DNA of 64,000 nt, taken from assembly GCA_014529385.2 (NCBI GenBank), contig CM043967.1:83828278-83892277 (forward strand). Reading direction: 5' to 3'. The stretch is from Adiantum capillus-veneris (taxonomy: Eukaryota; Streptophyta; Polypodiopsida; Polypodiales; Pteridaceae). A program made the position numbers and the translations under genes. The notes under the pieces are model-generated. The model did not search any database, was not told where the DNA came from, and worked only from the letters and a program-made list of their open reading frames with translations. Numbering within the stretch: the first letter of the stretch is position 1; every line of letters begins with the position of its first letter. Below, one piece after another: positions 22,590 to 34,345 of this stretch.

Positions 22590-22740
22590 ATGTAGGTTAT
22601 AAGCTATCTTCATTGATAGAAATACAAAGAAGGCATGGGTATATTTGATGGTGGACAAAATTGAGGAGATTACTCACTTTCTTCAAAATTTCTAGGTTAT
22701 GGTTGAAAAACAGACAAGGAAGTATGTGCGTGCTAAGATC
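22590..22740 (+). pseudogene. Possible copia integrase fragment
   Basis: The plus-strand piece KKAWVYLMVDKIEEITHFLQ followed by VMVEKQTRKYVRAKI resembles the copia integrase stretch YxWVYxM...K..VE.QTG.K. It is short and interrupted, so the assignment is tentative. Confidence 0.35.
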
Positions 22741-22929
22741 ACATGGAGGCGGATAGTACTTGAGGTCTCCACTATTACAAAACCCTCTATATCACCTTCA
22801 TGGACTCAGAGTGGGTTGGGGGTTATTATGCACCTGTGTGGCAAATATACAGATATCAAGTAAGAAGAATACTACACACAGATCTCATGATTGGGAGTTG
22901 CCTAATTCTTTAGCAAATTGGTGGACCTC

Positions 22930-23215
22930 ACCGACTAGGGTGTTCTATCATATGCTTCTTCTAGAATGTTTAATTGACATTAGATTTAATAATATCTGGG
23001 GACTTCCCAAAAGAAAACAATAGTGGTTGCAAAAGATTCAGATGGTGTGGCACGTACATTGTTCTTACAAACACAAACTTTTTATGTGGAGATTATTGAC
23101 AGGGGCTTTACCCACTAGGAAACGGTTGTATAGGAAGAACTTATTGCAGGGAAAAGACTTAGGGGTTCCCATATAACATGGAAACAATAAGCACGTTTTA
23201 TTTGACCTGCCCGTG
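22930..23215 (+). pseudogene. LINE zf-RVT (zinc-binding, post-RT) region
   Basis: The translation contains HKLFMWRLLTGALPTRKRL followed by a broken segment with HVLFDLP. This fits the plant LINE zf-RVT pattern (K-x-F-x-W-R-L-L....L-P-T-x-x-x-L, then H-x-F-x-C-P), with its cysteines largely lost and an in-frame stop. The same segment's 3' part begins both copies of the direct repeat. Confidence 0.6.
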
Positions 23216-23700
23216 TAATGCCTCCGTCCATTAGTTACACGACGGAGCACTCTCTACCTTGGCATTGGGGAGTGCTCTCCATGTGCTAGTATTTGTGCAT
23301 GCATTAGAGATATATTAAGAAAACCAACACAATGATTCTCTATAGACATAAAATGCATTGAGATTCACGTGAGCCTCACTTGTCCCTAATGGATAACTAA
23401 GGCCTGTTCTGCATCTACAATGATTTCACAGGCAACTATGCGTCGACATTTGTCAAAGCATGCTAGTAAAGGTTGGAGATATGGGGACATGGCCAATGGA
23501 TGGAAAATTTTGGCTAGTAAAAGTTGGAGATATGGACATGCCCAATTGCATAGGCTCTTGAGACAATCCAAGGATCTTGGCACCCTACTGAGGTGAAGAC
23601 AAGAAGTTTGTCATGTTTTTGCAATGATTGTATCTAAGACCATTGGAGGATTTGTTGCAACAAGTCATATATACATACAAATGGAAGTATATCTCTTTCT
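23155..23700 (+). repeat. LINE-derived direct repeat, copy 2
   Basis: Second copy of 21,763-22,330. It ends just before a 19-base G run (23,712-23,730). Confidence 0.8.
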
Positions 23701-23711
23701 CTTTGAACCTT

Positions 23712-23730
23712 GGGGGGGGGGGGGGGGGGG
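23712..23730. repeat. 19-base G homopolymer
   Basis: An uninterrupted G run. A C-rich run (CCCCCCCCC) lies 225 bases downstream near 23,955. Confidence 0.95.
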
Positions 23731-24430
23731 TCACTTATTAATTATGTGACTATCACATGAGTGCAATAGAAGGGATTATTAAATTTATGTTTTTCTCACA
23801 TTTTCACATACAAAAGGGTACCATGAAATGGATTAGGAAACAAACTTATAGATTGAATACGAAAAAGGTGTATTTTATTTCAAAAACTCACATATAAGTA
23901 GTTTTAGAAATAGTCCTTGAAAGCATGCAGCATACATAATTTATACATCATGACCCCCCCCCCACTCCCCCTCTACGAGCTTTGAACGATACACCGGTGT
24001 GTAGAGGTGAATGCTCGATGGGCATGCTGATCGACCTAATAGACTGTTGGGGAAGGTTGCCAAGCCTCACCATATCTATGGTAGCAAAGCGAGAACCACA
24101 CACACAAAAAATATGTTAATCTATTGAGAGTTGACCATGGATCACCTTTACCTTCATTAGAAAAGAGTACATGGAACTTCCAAATTTTAAGTTGAATCAT
24201 CCAAGGAGATTGACTGCTCGCATTATAGAATCTTGATCAAACATTGCAACGAGGATAGACCACATTCCACTAGCCATTTTAAAGGTTTGTATGGCTTGAG
24301 AGATTTCCTTTGTGAGTGAATCTCGAATGTTTGACATTGCCTTTGCATTGATCACATCCCAACCCAAGAAAGATCTGAGATACTCCTCATCCTAAAGTCA
24401 GGTGTACCTATTGTTGCCATCCCTTGTGGG
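23731..24430. other. No gene recognised
   Basis: AT-rich sequence without convincing open frames. Confidence 0.4.
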
Positions 24431-24442
24431 TCATGCCTCTGT

Positions 24443-24488
<46 letters not shown>

Positions 24489-24491
24489 ACA

Positions 24492-24523
<32 letters not shown>

Positions 24524-24944
24524 AATGTGAGAAATTTTTTCTATCTAATAGGCTTTCTTAGCTCACAATTACATGGTATTATTTCTTTGGCCGGCCATGG
24601 TTCTTTTTTTCATGACCACACATGTAGGTTTTTTTTTTTAACATTATGTTGGCCTCACTATTAGTAGCATTATCATATGGCTCTGTAGCATTAAGGTCGA
24701 AACAAGAAATTTTAGAGCTGCAACATTTGTATGCGCAATCAGTTGGATCTGCAACATTTGTATGTGCAATCAGCTGGATCTGCAAGTCGTGGATTCTGAC
24801 CTATTTTGGAGGTCTTCCGCTGGCAGTACACATGGCCCCATTTATGGCGAACGTCTTCCAACTAATGATTGGCCGAAGATGAGCAACGGAGCTGCATTTG
24901 GTTGTTACAAGCAGTAGGTTACTCTCAGCCTGATCCGTCAATCC

Positions 24945-24952
24945 TATATAAA
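24945..24952 (+). promoter_or_regulatory. TATA box in direct repeat A
   Basis: TATATAAA, about 100 bases upstream of the ATG at 25,055. In repeat B the same position reads TATCTAAA. Confidence 0.5.
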
Positions 24953-25054
24953 GGTGAGGGTGTCCCTCACTTAGCAAGCTCGTATATACTTTGTTAGTAG
25001 TTTTTCTGGTGAGGAAGATTTGTCTAAGTGATTGTACTCGGAGTGTGTGACACT

Positions 25055-25144
25055 ATGGCTAAAGGGAAAGAAAAGCAGGAATCCTTGGAGGTCCATTCTT
25101 TCGCTTCTTCTTCTCAAGTGGAGTTCTTTGGCTTGATGGGCTAA
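25055..25144 (+). CDS. Short N-terminal frame in repeat A
   Basis: A 29-codon frame starting MAKGKEKQESLEVHSF. Its position after a TATA box suggests the start of the element's first protein, perhaps spliced to a downstream exon. The equivalent in repeat B has ATT instead of ATG but otherwise preserves the reading (KGKEKQQALEVHS). No function can be assigned. Confidence 0.3.
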   Translation: MAKGKEKQESLEVHSFASSSQVEFFGLMG

Positions 25145-25357
25145 GTTTTGAAAGTAATACTTATTGCTTGGTAATTGTGAACTTATGGACATTTCTAAGT
25201 GTGTTGTGGTGGGCTTATGGCATGGGTCTGCTTGCGGTTTGGATGGGCAGCTCTGGTCTTGATAGGCTTTGTTATGATGAATGAATATGGTGCGGATAAC
25301 CACATTAACGGCTGGAAATTATATCTGTTTGTTATGGTTCTTTAAAGAATTGGATTG

Positions 25358-27960
25358 GTGATGTCTTGGTATGTAAAACATCTCAAAGGCTTGTTTGATT
25401 AACATGCATGAAGAAATATTTTTTAGTAAAAACTGGTAATTGTGCTGGTCGTATTAGTTTAGGGCCAAATTCTTTTTTTGGGATGGTATGCTAAGCTGAT
25501 TCAGTTTGGATAAGTACCTTTGTTGGTATGCATATGTAATCATTCCTTTGCTTCCTCCTGGGTTGGCATGGTTATGCTCTAAATTCTTTAGCATCTTTTT
25601 GGGTTTTGATCTGAGGGAAATTTGGATCTCGACCTAAGAAGGTTATTGTGAATTATATTGGTGGGTTGCTTGGTATTCTCACTCTTCTATTTGATAACAA
25701 GTATGAAAGAGTCAGTCGAGAAAACTTGCCTTCATGAATAAAGTACTCATCAGTTTGGGCTAAGCTTTTTTCGAGGGATGCCTTGGGTTGATAGGCTTTG
25801 TAGATTCCTTTTGGGTGAGTACCTTTGACTGGTATGGTAATAAAACCATTTTTTTTGCTTCTTCCTAAAATGGCATTGGTTTACACTAAACTCCTTAGCT
25901 ACAATAAGTCTCGACCTAATGCTAACTTGACCTGGCATAAAGCATCGCAACCATTTATGATGCTAATATAGGGCTTCTTTTGGTTTGTATTGATAACCAG
26001 GTAATTACCCTTCTTGGTTAGTAGATATAGCTCAACATAGTGCCTTCTTGGCTAATGACGTATACATTAACAAAAAAAAACATTTATTTATGGTCGTCTC
26101 ATAGAATTTGGCTAGCTTATGACTCCTCAAAACAGTGAATGACATGGTTGGATAGATTTGGTTACCGGCTCTTAGCAGGACTCTTATTGAATTACCTATT
26201 TCCTATTTCGGAGTATACAACGCTTTTTTTTTTCATATTTTTGGTTATTCTCGACATAGACAATATGTCTCTCTCTTTTTTTGCTTCCTACTAGACAGTC
26301 ATGGGTTTACACTAAACTCTTTAGCTACCATAAGTCTCGACCTAATGCTAACTTTACCTAGTATAAGGCACCAAAACCATTTAGGTTGCTAATATGGCGC
26401 TTTTTTTTGGTTTGTATTGATAACCATGTAAGTATTCTTGTTGTTTAGCAGATATAGCTCATCATAGGGCTTCTTGGTTAGTGTTGTATACATTAGCAAA
26501 TATAGTTGCTATTTACGGTTGTCTAGTGGAATTCTGCTAGCTTATGACACCTCGAAACAGTGGATGACATGGTTGGATGGATATGGTTACCATCTCTTAG
26601 CAGGACTCTTGTAGAATTACCTATTTCCTATTTTCAAGTATAGAACTCTTGATTTTTTTAGTTTTCTGGTTATTATCAACATGGACAGTATGTTTGGGAA
26701 CATAGACATGATATATTGTTTGTAGGTGTACTTTATCCCTTGGTTTCCTTTGTTATAAGGAGTAAGATGGAATAACTTTGTAGGACCAAACCAAGGGCAT
26801 ATATGTTTTATAAACTAGTTTTGATGATTCCTTATTGTCTTACTGTAGCATGTTCTGATTACTTCAAATGGCATTTGAGTAGTAAGACTCTTGGGTTCCT
26901 TAAAGTTTGATGGAATCGAGTCATTTAGTGGCTGATGTCGCTCACAATATGGCAAAACTTGTCAGGGTTTTCTTATACACAAGAGTATGTGTATGTATAT
27001 GACGGTTTTATTGCTAATAATGCCAAGGATGATTTGTCTATTGTTATCAAGTTATAGTCAATCCTATCAAGAGGGCATAGATCTCGGAAAAGCTTAAAGC
27101 AACTAGGGTAGAATATGTGGCTTCTTTTGCGGCTAAGAACATGGCGTGGTCGAGGAAGAGAGCCTATCTTAATAGAACCTGCAAGAATAAGGAGATAAAT
27201 TATAAATACCCTTAACATAAAATCAGTCTAATGACAATCATTGGTAGTTTGTAGGCTGTTGAAGTTTTTATGATGTTGTAATTGGCTACCAAAGTCTATT
27301 TAAGTTTATCTTTCAACGATAAGTTTACTTGCACAAAAAAAGTTGTACCTTTGTGACATGGATAACAACTAAGATGCCCGTACATCACCTGCATACAGAG
27401 CCAATGCTAACAGAATGTTATGTTGTTTCTATGGGTGTAGGTGAGGGCTACTCTCTTTGGTTCAGCTTTTTGGTTGCTTTACAGTCTGGAAGATTAGCTA
27501 TTAGTTCAAAGTTTGTGAAGGAGTCTCTACCTTTTGGGATGGTGACTTGTACCAACCTGATGCTATTCATTTGTACAAAATCATGCTATCTAAGTATGTT
27601 TTGTATAATAAACCTTGTATTTATCTGGGTACCTTGGTCTTTGAACATGTATATGTTCGTCTGTGGGTAATATAAGTAAATAACTAAAGCACACACAAAT
27701 TGCACTTAGATCTAGTTTTACCACTAGGTCAGGACCAGGCTTCCAATATTGTGCTAGGTCAGGTTGTCCTGGTGATACAACCAGTCTGAGCTAGAAGGGG
27801 CTAGCCTCACATGGTCATTATGAATGTTTTCTGACTGGTTGAAGGTTGAGGTGGCTATCAAAATATTACACTACACCGTTAGCTTTATAGTTTGTTTTAG
27901 ATTCTGCCTTTTATAAGATTTCCTTTCAAATTTCTAGGACATCTCTAACTATGCCTCCTT
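25358..27960. other. Retroelement interior without clear genes; holds a 426-bp tandem duplication
   Basis: T-rich sequence with only short frames. Bases from about 25,878 to 26,220 are repeated at about 26,304-26,645 (offset 426) with moderate divergence. It may be an intron or untranslated region of the element. Confidence 0.55.
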
Positions 27961-27972
27961 CAGGCAATTTCC

Positions 27973-29314
27973 TTGTATCAGGGACTAGATTTGCCAATGG
28001 AGCTACTTTCATGGGCTTCACTTTTGGTTCTAAGATGCATTCAAGATGCTGAAGCATCTGCTCTCATTGTGGCCTCGTCTAGTAATCCTACTACCTCCCT
28101 GATTCACACAGTCTCCATTGACAAATGGGTCAAAAATTTGGCTGTTTTGGTTAAAAACATTAAGGAGGGTGTCTCAGCTATTATCACATTATTGCTAATA
28201 TCCCAACTATCTCTAAAGATCATGAAGAGGACTTGGCTAAGTTCACGTCTGATGGTGATGAACTTGCTAACCTTCTCATAAAGAAGTGTGGGCTCAGCCC
28301 GAGTTTTTTCCTGGCCCCGACTATTCCGATTCTCCCACCTACCAACAGCCTTTTCTGTAGGAATGCTGCAGCTGCAGAAGCTGTTAAAGAATTTCAAAAA
28401 AAAATTATTCTCTTAGTGAGACTATGCTTTTGGAATTAATACCTATGGTATCCAGAATTTTCCCATTCTTATCGATACGACAAGTGGAGGTTGAATCTTT
28501 AGGAATGGAGCACAAACTTTGGTTACTCCCTAACAAAGGCATTCTGGCTCCTATCTCAGTAGAGACCTAGGTTTTTTTGGCAAATCTGCCAGCTGCTACA
28601 ATGGAGGGTTCTCGGCTAAAAATACTCAAAGGAGCGCAATGTTTGGACAAAGGAGAGCTGAAAAAGCTCCATTCAACATGTATTTTCTGGATTCCAAGAA
28701 GTGTATCTCTAATGCAGGTCTTTCTGTGAGAACGAAAGGTCTCATGGAATTTAGTAAAAACAATGCTGTAATATGCGAAATCAGCTTGGAATATTTACAG
28801 ATCGTATCTCAAGTGCGCTTGCAGATTTCTTGACCCTAAAGCGTCATGTGAGTCTAGCATTATATGGTTTGACCATGCAGTTTGGTATGCAATCAACGAT
28901 CTGGAATCTATATTCCCAGAAAAGCCTACATCCTTTCATCTTACTCTCATTTGTTCTTGGTTAGGTGGACAACCCAAGGAGTTGGTTTTGGCACAAATTT
29001 CCTTCATAAAATTTCGTACATTGATGGTTGACATGCTCAAGGAGCTCGGGGCAAATGAACCAGGGATGCTCCTTACTACTTACGGTTCTTACAAAGGGAT
29101 TAAAACTATTCTAGGTCTTTTGAAGCCTAACTTTGAAGATGATGAGTCCCCTTCTCAAAAAATACCCAACACACTGCTAAATCCAAACTCCACGTTTACT
29201 TCCTTTCTTACCCTCTATTCGTCTGTTGACTCCGGTTTTGGAAGAGGAGAATCTAGAAGCTTTACAAGAGGAAGGGGTCGAGGGTTGCCTATTAAACATC
29301 TTTTGGAAATGTGA
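27973..29314 (+). pseudogene. Unrecognised first ORF of the retroelement, RG-rich C-terminus
   Basis: A chain of plus-strand frames (27,973-28,281; 28,233-28,439; 28,639-28,833; 28,982-29,314) with frameshifts between them reads as one protein. The C-terminus is Ser/Arg/Gly-rich (GRGESRSFTRGRGRGLP), as in nucleic-acid-binding gag-like proteins. The preceding TTTCCTTGTATCAG could be a splice acceptor. I do not recognise a domain. Its place ahead of a reverse transcriptase suggests a gag/ORF1 role, but this is inference. Confidence 0.35.
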
Positions 29315-29799
29315 CTGTGTAGGTAGCGGTCAATGATATCGACAAGTGCTATCACCAAGAAAAACTAGGGATTGCAGTACAAATTTCATTCATTGTCATT
29401 TCACCAATAGAATTTTGATTTCTTTTCACCAAAATCTTTTTTTCTTGAATGCTTTGATTTAGTATATGGTAGTCATTCTGTGATTAAAAATATGGTGTCT
29501 GGTTGGAAATATTGTGACCCGATTAAGTGTTTTGTATACTCAAATGAATTTCTGAGACATGAACGTATTTTAAGGTGTAAATGCAAAAATTTTACTGCAA
29601 GGATTTTGGTTTACTTGGTGTGCATGTATCTACGACAAACCTAACTTTTATTAAGGTTTCTTCTCTTCAAGATTTACTTGGAATGGGTTTGAATCACATA
29701 CGTGTAGAACCTTGAAATCCTAGAATGGCACTCTCTGCACTGCTGGACTGTCTAGCTGACTTAGCCTTAAAACTCCAACTAGAGCAACAGATCCTACAT

Positions 29800-31290
29800 G
29801 AACTTGATAAAAACTAAAAAAACATTCTTTTTTCAAAAGGTTAGTCTTTTGCCAGATAAATGGCTCAGCTTGGATACTACTTGGGTCAACATAAAGATTA
29901 TGCAAGACTGTCATGAGATGACTTGTGATTGGTTTATAGTCGAACTTGATAAAGCTACTAACACTGTATCAGTTATCTATAAGAAACTTGTTTATGAAGC
30001 CGCCTTGGTAAGGTTGGTTGGAAATGAATTTTGAAAAGGAAAATGAAACACTAAAGGATGTGGCTTTAGCCTTGCTAAGGGATTTGGATAATATGGGATA
30101 CTGATAAGGCGAATGAAACACTAAAGGATGTGGCTTTAGCCTTGCTAAGGGATTTGGATAATATGGGATACAATGAAACTTCAGGTAAGCTTCCCATGTT
30201 GTTCCCAAATTTTTAAAAACACAAAGAAAAGCTCAAATGGATTTTCAATGCTTCAAACTGTATTTTTTCTTGTGTTACAAAGGATGTTACTTCCTGCCTA
30301 AACCTAGTCATGGCAAAGGTCTGCAATCTTTGTGCTAAAAGAAGAACATATCCTAAAAGATTCAGTGGTATAGAGTGCCGTACTTTCTGGCTTGCTAGGA
30401 ATTCATCAGAGGTGTTTATCAACTTACCTACGGATATCTATTGCATGTATCTTCACCGCTAATATTACACAATGTTATGAAAACATTCCTCTCTCATGAA
30501 ATGACAGCCTTCTTGGAGTGCTCGACGATATTATCAACCTGGCTTTTTCCAACAAAATAACACAAGGGTTTGAAAAGATCTCACTGGTAAGAACACCTTG
30601 TTGGGTTAAAAATTCAGTTAAAAAGCCACTGTTGTGTTGTGACAAGATTAGTCTAATTATGGTAATTAAATGGATATTACAAAATTTCTTTATCTAATTA
30701 GGGCCAAACTGTTATAGACAAAAGATGGGAATACTTATGGGGTTCTCTTGCTCACCAATAATGTGCAATCTATACTTATTATCATTTTTAAACAGATAAT
30801 TGTGTTAAAAAATGAAACATTATGAGCATGCCAAACAACTTTTAGTCTTCAATAACACGTTTAGATTCATGGATGATGTATTGAGTATAAACAATCAGAC
30901 CTTCAAAGACTACCTAACTGAGATTTGCCCACCTTGCCTCATGATAGAGCCTAACTCTCTAGAAGAATTGGTGGTAGATGATAAAACTATAGTTAAAAAA
31001 ACATGATTTTTGAACATGGAAATTCAACTTCAATCTCCCTACGTTGGACAATACATTGCAGCTTCTTTTGGAAGTCGGATAAACTGTCCCTTAATCTTGC
31101 TGAATTTGTTTAAAGGAAAAGTAACAAACCTATTAGAAATGCACGTAACACCTGCTTAGGTATTTTGTCACTACTTATATAATCATCTATGGATAACTTT
31201 TTTTCTTATGAAGAAATCAACAAGCTAATATGTAAATTTTGTAATAATGGTTTTCTGCAGAATGAACTCGTTACTAGTATAACAAAAGCA
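29800..31290 (+). pseudogene. Unusual reverse transcriptase (Penelope-like or unclassified), decayed
   Basis: Blocks in order include GKLPMLFPNFKKHKEKLKWI (compare the LPxLYxxPKxHK block of this RT group), CRTFWLARNSSEV, and then FRFMDDVLSINNQTFKDYL with the F-x-D-D catalytic motif at about 30,852-30,908. NMEIQLQSPYVGQYIAASF (about 31,013-31,070) and LLNLFKGKVTNLL follow. The DD-x-LS-x-NN arrangement differs from the gypsy and copia YVDD box and from LINE enzymes. It resembles RTs I associate with Penelope-like or related unclassified elements. A 70-bp duplication (30,042-30,181), stops and frameshifts disable it. Confidence 0.5.
30041..30180 (+). repeat. 70-bp tandem duplication in the RT region
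   Basis: Two near-identical units, AATGAAACACTAAAGGATG to GGATTTGGATAATATGGG, starting at 30,042 and 30,112. Seventy is not a multiple of three, so the duplication shifts the frame. Confidence 0.95.
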
Positions 31291-31399
31291 ATTTGCTAAA
31301 ATAGCTGGCCGGGTGCCAAAATAGATCCTTTTGTACTTTGCAATCTAATAAGGAAGTAGGCCCATACCTAATGGGTCTACGACCTAATTAGGTATGTGC

Positions 31400-32248
31400 C
31401 TGTGTATGGGTGGGCGCACGCGCGCGCACACACACACACACACAAAAGTTTGGATGCGAGAAAGGCCTTGCTTAGCTCACAGCTACATGGTATTATTTCT
31501 TTGTCCGGCCATCGTTCCTTTTTTCATGACCACACATGTAGGTCTTTTTTTGGCTTTACATTATGTTGGCCTCACTATTAGTAGCATTATCGTATGGCTT
31601 TGTAGCATTAAGGTTGAAATAAGAAATTTCACAGCTACAGCACTGTATGCGCGATGAGTTGGATCTACATGTCGTGGATTCTGCCCTATTCTGGAGGTCG
31701 TTTGTTCATAGTACACATGGCCCCATGTTTGGAGAAACGTCTTCCAACTAATGATTGGCCAACAAAGAGCGGTGGAGATGCATTTGGTTGTTACGAGCAG
31801 TAGGTTACTCTCAACCTGATCTGTGAATTCTATCTAAAGGTGAGGGTATCCCTCACTTAGCAAGCTCGTATATACTCTGTTAGTACTTGTTGTGGTGAGG
31901 AAGAGTTGTCTAAGTGATTGTACTCGGAGTGTGTGACACTATTGCTAAAGGGAAAGAAAAGCAACAAGCCTTGGAGGTCCATTCTTTGGCTTCTTCTTCT
32001 CAGGTGGATTTCTTTGGCTTGATGGGCTAAGTTTTGAAAGTAATACTTCTTTCTTGGTAATTGTGAACTTATGGACATTTCTAAATGTGTTGTGATGGGC
32101 TTATGGCATGGGTCTGCTTGCGGTTTGGATATGCGACTCTGGTCTTGATAGGTTTTGTTATGATAAATGAATATGGTGCAGATAACTACATTAAGGGTTG
32201 GAAATTATATTTGTTTGTTATGGTGCTTTAAAGAATTGGATTTGTAAT
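31400..32248 (+). repeat. Long direct repeat B, beginning at (CA)n
   Basis: Counterpart of 24,440-25,357. It starts with a shorter CA/CG tract (31,418-31,444) and is otherwise collinear. The TATA box is degraded to TATCTAAA and the start codon to ATT. It also lacks a short duplication around the GTATGCGCAATCAGTTGGATC phrase that repeat A carries. Confidence 0.75.
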
Positions 32249-32369
32249 GCAAATGGACTATGAACTTTGAGGATAACGGAATTAGGAGAATTAAAGAGAG
32301 CATTTTTGTGGGACTACTTTGGGAACATAGAGGGTGGACTTAATTAGAGGTAGCAGCATAACCATTATA

Positions 32370-32470
32370 CTTAATTTACTTGGCATGAACAATACTTTTG
32401 CAAGAAAGAGAGAGAGAATTAGAGAACTTGACAACAATTGAGGACTGGATTTATGTGGAGCCGGTCCCCC
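32370..32470 (+). repeat. Dispersed repeat shared with 58,990-59,093
   Basis: GGCATGAACAATACT, TTGACAACAATTGAGGA and GGAGCCGGTCCC occur in the same order and spacing as near 59.0 kb. The two copies diverge immediately after GGTCCC. There the 59-kb copy meets the histone-containing element, which makes this copy a useful comparison for that element's edge. Confidence 0.65.
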
Positions 32471-33020
32471 CTCCAATAGGCTTTTGTATGATAGATTCTT
32501 CCATAAAGAGAGACTTGGTATAATACAATCTTTGTGTTCATTGTGACCTTGTTGATGCTATGAAGATGGAAAGCTTCATGCATCATGAGCACAACATAGC
32601 CTTTGTAGAAATAGTTCCTCACTTATCATCACTCTTCTTGCTAGCATACATAATAGCATAGTAATGAAGATGGAGAAGACGACAAGCTTAAGCATTGAAG
32701 CAAGGTCCTTGGTTGGATTTGCATTCCATAGCCAAGAGTGTTGGTGTAGTCTCTTAACTTCTCTACAAGCTTGGCGAAGGAGATGGAGTTCTTCCACTTT
32801 CACCAAGTGAGAATGTGTGAAAAATGAGTGTGTGAGAGGGTATGTACCCCCAAGCACACCCCTTTCTTTCTTTGGTCAACCCCTCCTTTTTGCTCAAGCT
32901 TGAAGCTCATTGGACCTGGCCCCTCTAAGCCTAGCCAATCACATGCACAATGCATTTCAAGCAACATGGGCAGCCTTTGGACAAGTGTCCTCCTTACCCT
33001 TTTTCTTAAAAGGTAAGCAC
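32471..33020. other. No gene recognised; repeat-derived
   Basis: Short overlapping frames on both strands without known motifs. Part of it (GTGTGTGAGAGGG, then a segment with AGCCAATCACA and GACAAGTGTCC, about 32,830-32,990) resembles 58,690-58,860 in inverted orientation, so it is probably an old dispersed element. Confidence 0.4.
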
Positions 33021-34345
33021 TCTCAACCATGTTTAGCACTTTCTAGAACTTTATACACTTTAAAGATAGAGAAGATTGGAGTACTTGCATGGCTGACACC
33101 TCCCTTTATCCCTGCAGCATCATTGAATCCAAAGGACTTGGAGAGTACCCTAGAAAGGGCTCCAATTTTGCCCTCCTTTTTGGCAATCGCAGCTGCATTT
33201 TTTGTTGGAGAGGCTTTCAGTTTCTCCACCTACTCTTTGAGGCTCTCCACCTCTGCAGTGATTGGTGCACAAGCTAAGGAGGTACCTTCGTTGCGCAACC
33301 ATAAGTCCCGCTTTGCAGCCTAGACTGTCTTTGTAGACTTCATCTTCTCTTCTGCCTTCACTGCCTGCTGCTCAAGGTCATCGAAGATTATCGGCCACCC
33401 ATGCTATGTAGAGGGGCTGAGAGGCTATCCACATGTGTTGTAGAGGGTGGATGGACGCCACATGACCATCCACATCATTCTCTATCAGTCCTTAAAATGT
33501 GGGGGCGTCCTTCACGTTGTAATCGGTCATGAACTTTTGCATTTTCTGATTGAGCCCCTTTTTGGTTCTTGACATTCTCTAATACTTGATCCCCAACCAA
33601 AGCCCATGCAATCTTATGGCTTCTGGGGTCTACTTTGGCAGCATCACAGTATTCATATGCAAACCACCTCGCAAACCTCGCCAGCTTATCGTTGGAGGGG
33701 GCAGCTTTGTAGACCTTCTGATACAGAAGCCTGCATGCATCGTAAAGGTGTTCATGCATCGTAAAGGTGGTGGAAGATCTTAGTCTTCTTCTTCTCTAGC
33801 ACCTTGAGCACTATTGACCATTGTTAAGGTGGCAGGTCCTTGTCTGTTAAATCCTTGGGTAGCTTGCCCTCCATGATCATTCCATATTCCTCATGCAACT
33901 GTAATGTTGAATAGCAAAACTTGGAAAGTACCGGATACTCCACCGATGCTACAAGCAAAGCCGTGGAGAAAAATGATTTGCAACCAATGCTAAAAAATAG
34001 GATTTTTTGCCCTGCATTGCCCCGAGGCGCATAGACATGACCAAAACGCATGTAGAACTCATCTTTCGAAGCATATTTTTCAACCCACAACATGCATTTG
34101 AAGAGGGAAGTTTTGACGGTCGTGTTTTTTGTTGGGGTCTGCAACGTCATGTTGGTTGCAGGGGATTGTTGTGTCATGCTTGTTGAAGGCATGTATTGCG
34201 AGCGTCTACTGTGCGGTAGCTGTTGCGGGGGTCTGCTGTGCTGTGGTGTTTTTTGCAGGGGCCGCTTGCTGTACCACCTTCGTGCTCTGAGTAGGGTTTT
34301 TGCACTTCCTTGAGGGAGTGTTCTTCTTGGGAGTCATCTCTACAG
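33021..34345 (-). pseudogene. Unrecognised minus-strand coding remnant (probably TE-derived)
   Basis: The two main minus-strand frames are 34,192-33,824 (starting MPSTSMTQQSPATNMT, Thr/Gln-rich then globular) and 33,759-33,475 (LARFARWFAYEYCDAAKVD, then HKIAWALVGDQV). They look like consecutive parts of one protein separated by a stop and a shift. Further weak minus-strand coding runs to about 33,020. The Thr/Pro/Lys-rich start resembles the low-complexity start of the gag-like region near 0.6-0.9 kb, but I recognise no domain. Confidence 0.3.

Larger units (their letters stand above)
24440..25357 (+). repeat. Long direct repeat A (5' repeat of a retroelement), beginning at (CA)n
   Basis: Begins with about 75 bases of near-pure CA repeat. 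It then matches 31,400-32,248 closely in the same orientation, to the point where both read CTTTAAAGAATTGGAT. It contains a TATATAAA box at 24,945-24,952 and a start codon at 25,055 opening a 29-codon frame. The paired repeats with an RT gene between them suggest LTRs or the pseudo-LTRs of Penelope-like elements. Confidence 0.75.

Noticed and set aside
24441-24520. Telomere-type or regulatory CA repeat
   Set aside because: It is a plain (CA)n microsatellite, notable only because both long repeats begin there.
31394-31657. Plus-strand frame with alternating Ala/Arg-His/Thr residues
   Set aside because: It translates a CG/CA repeat at the head of long repeat B, so it is not a gene.
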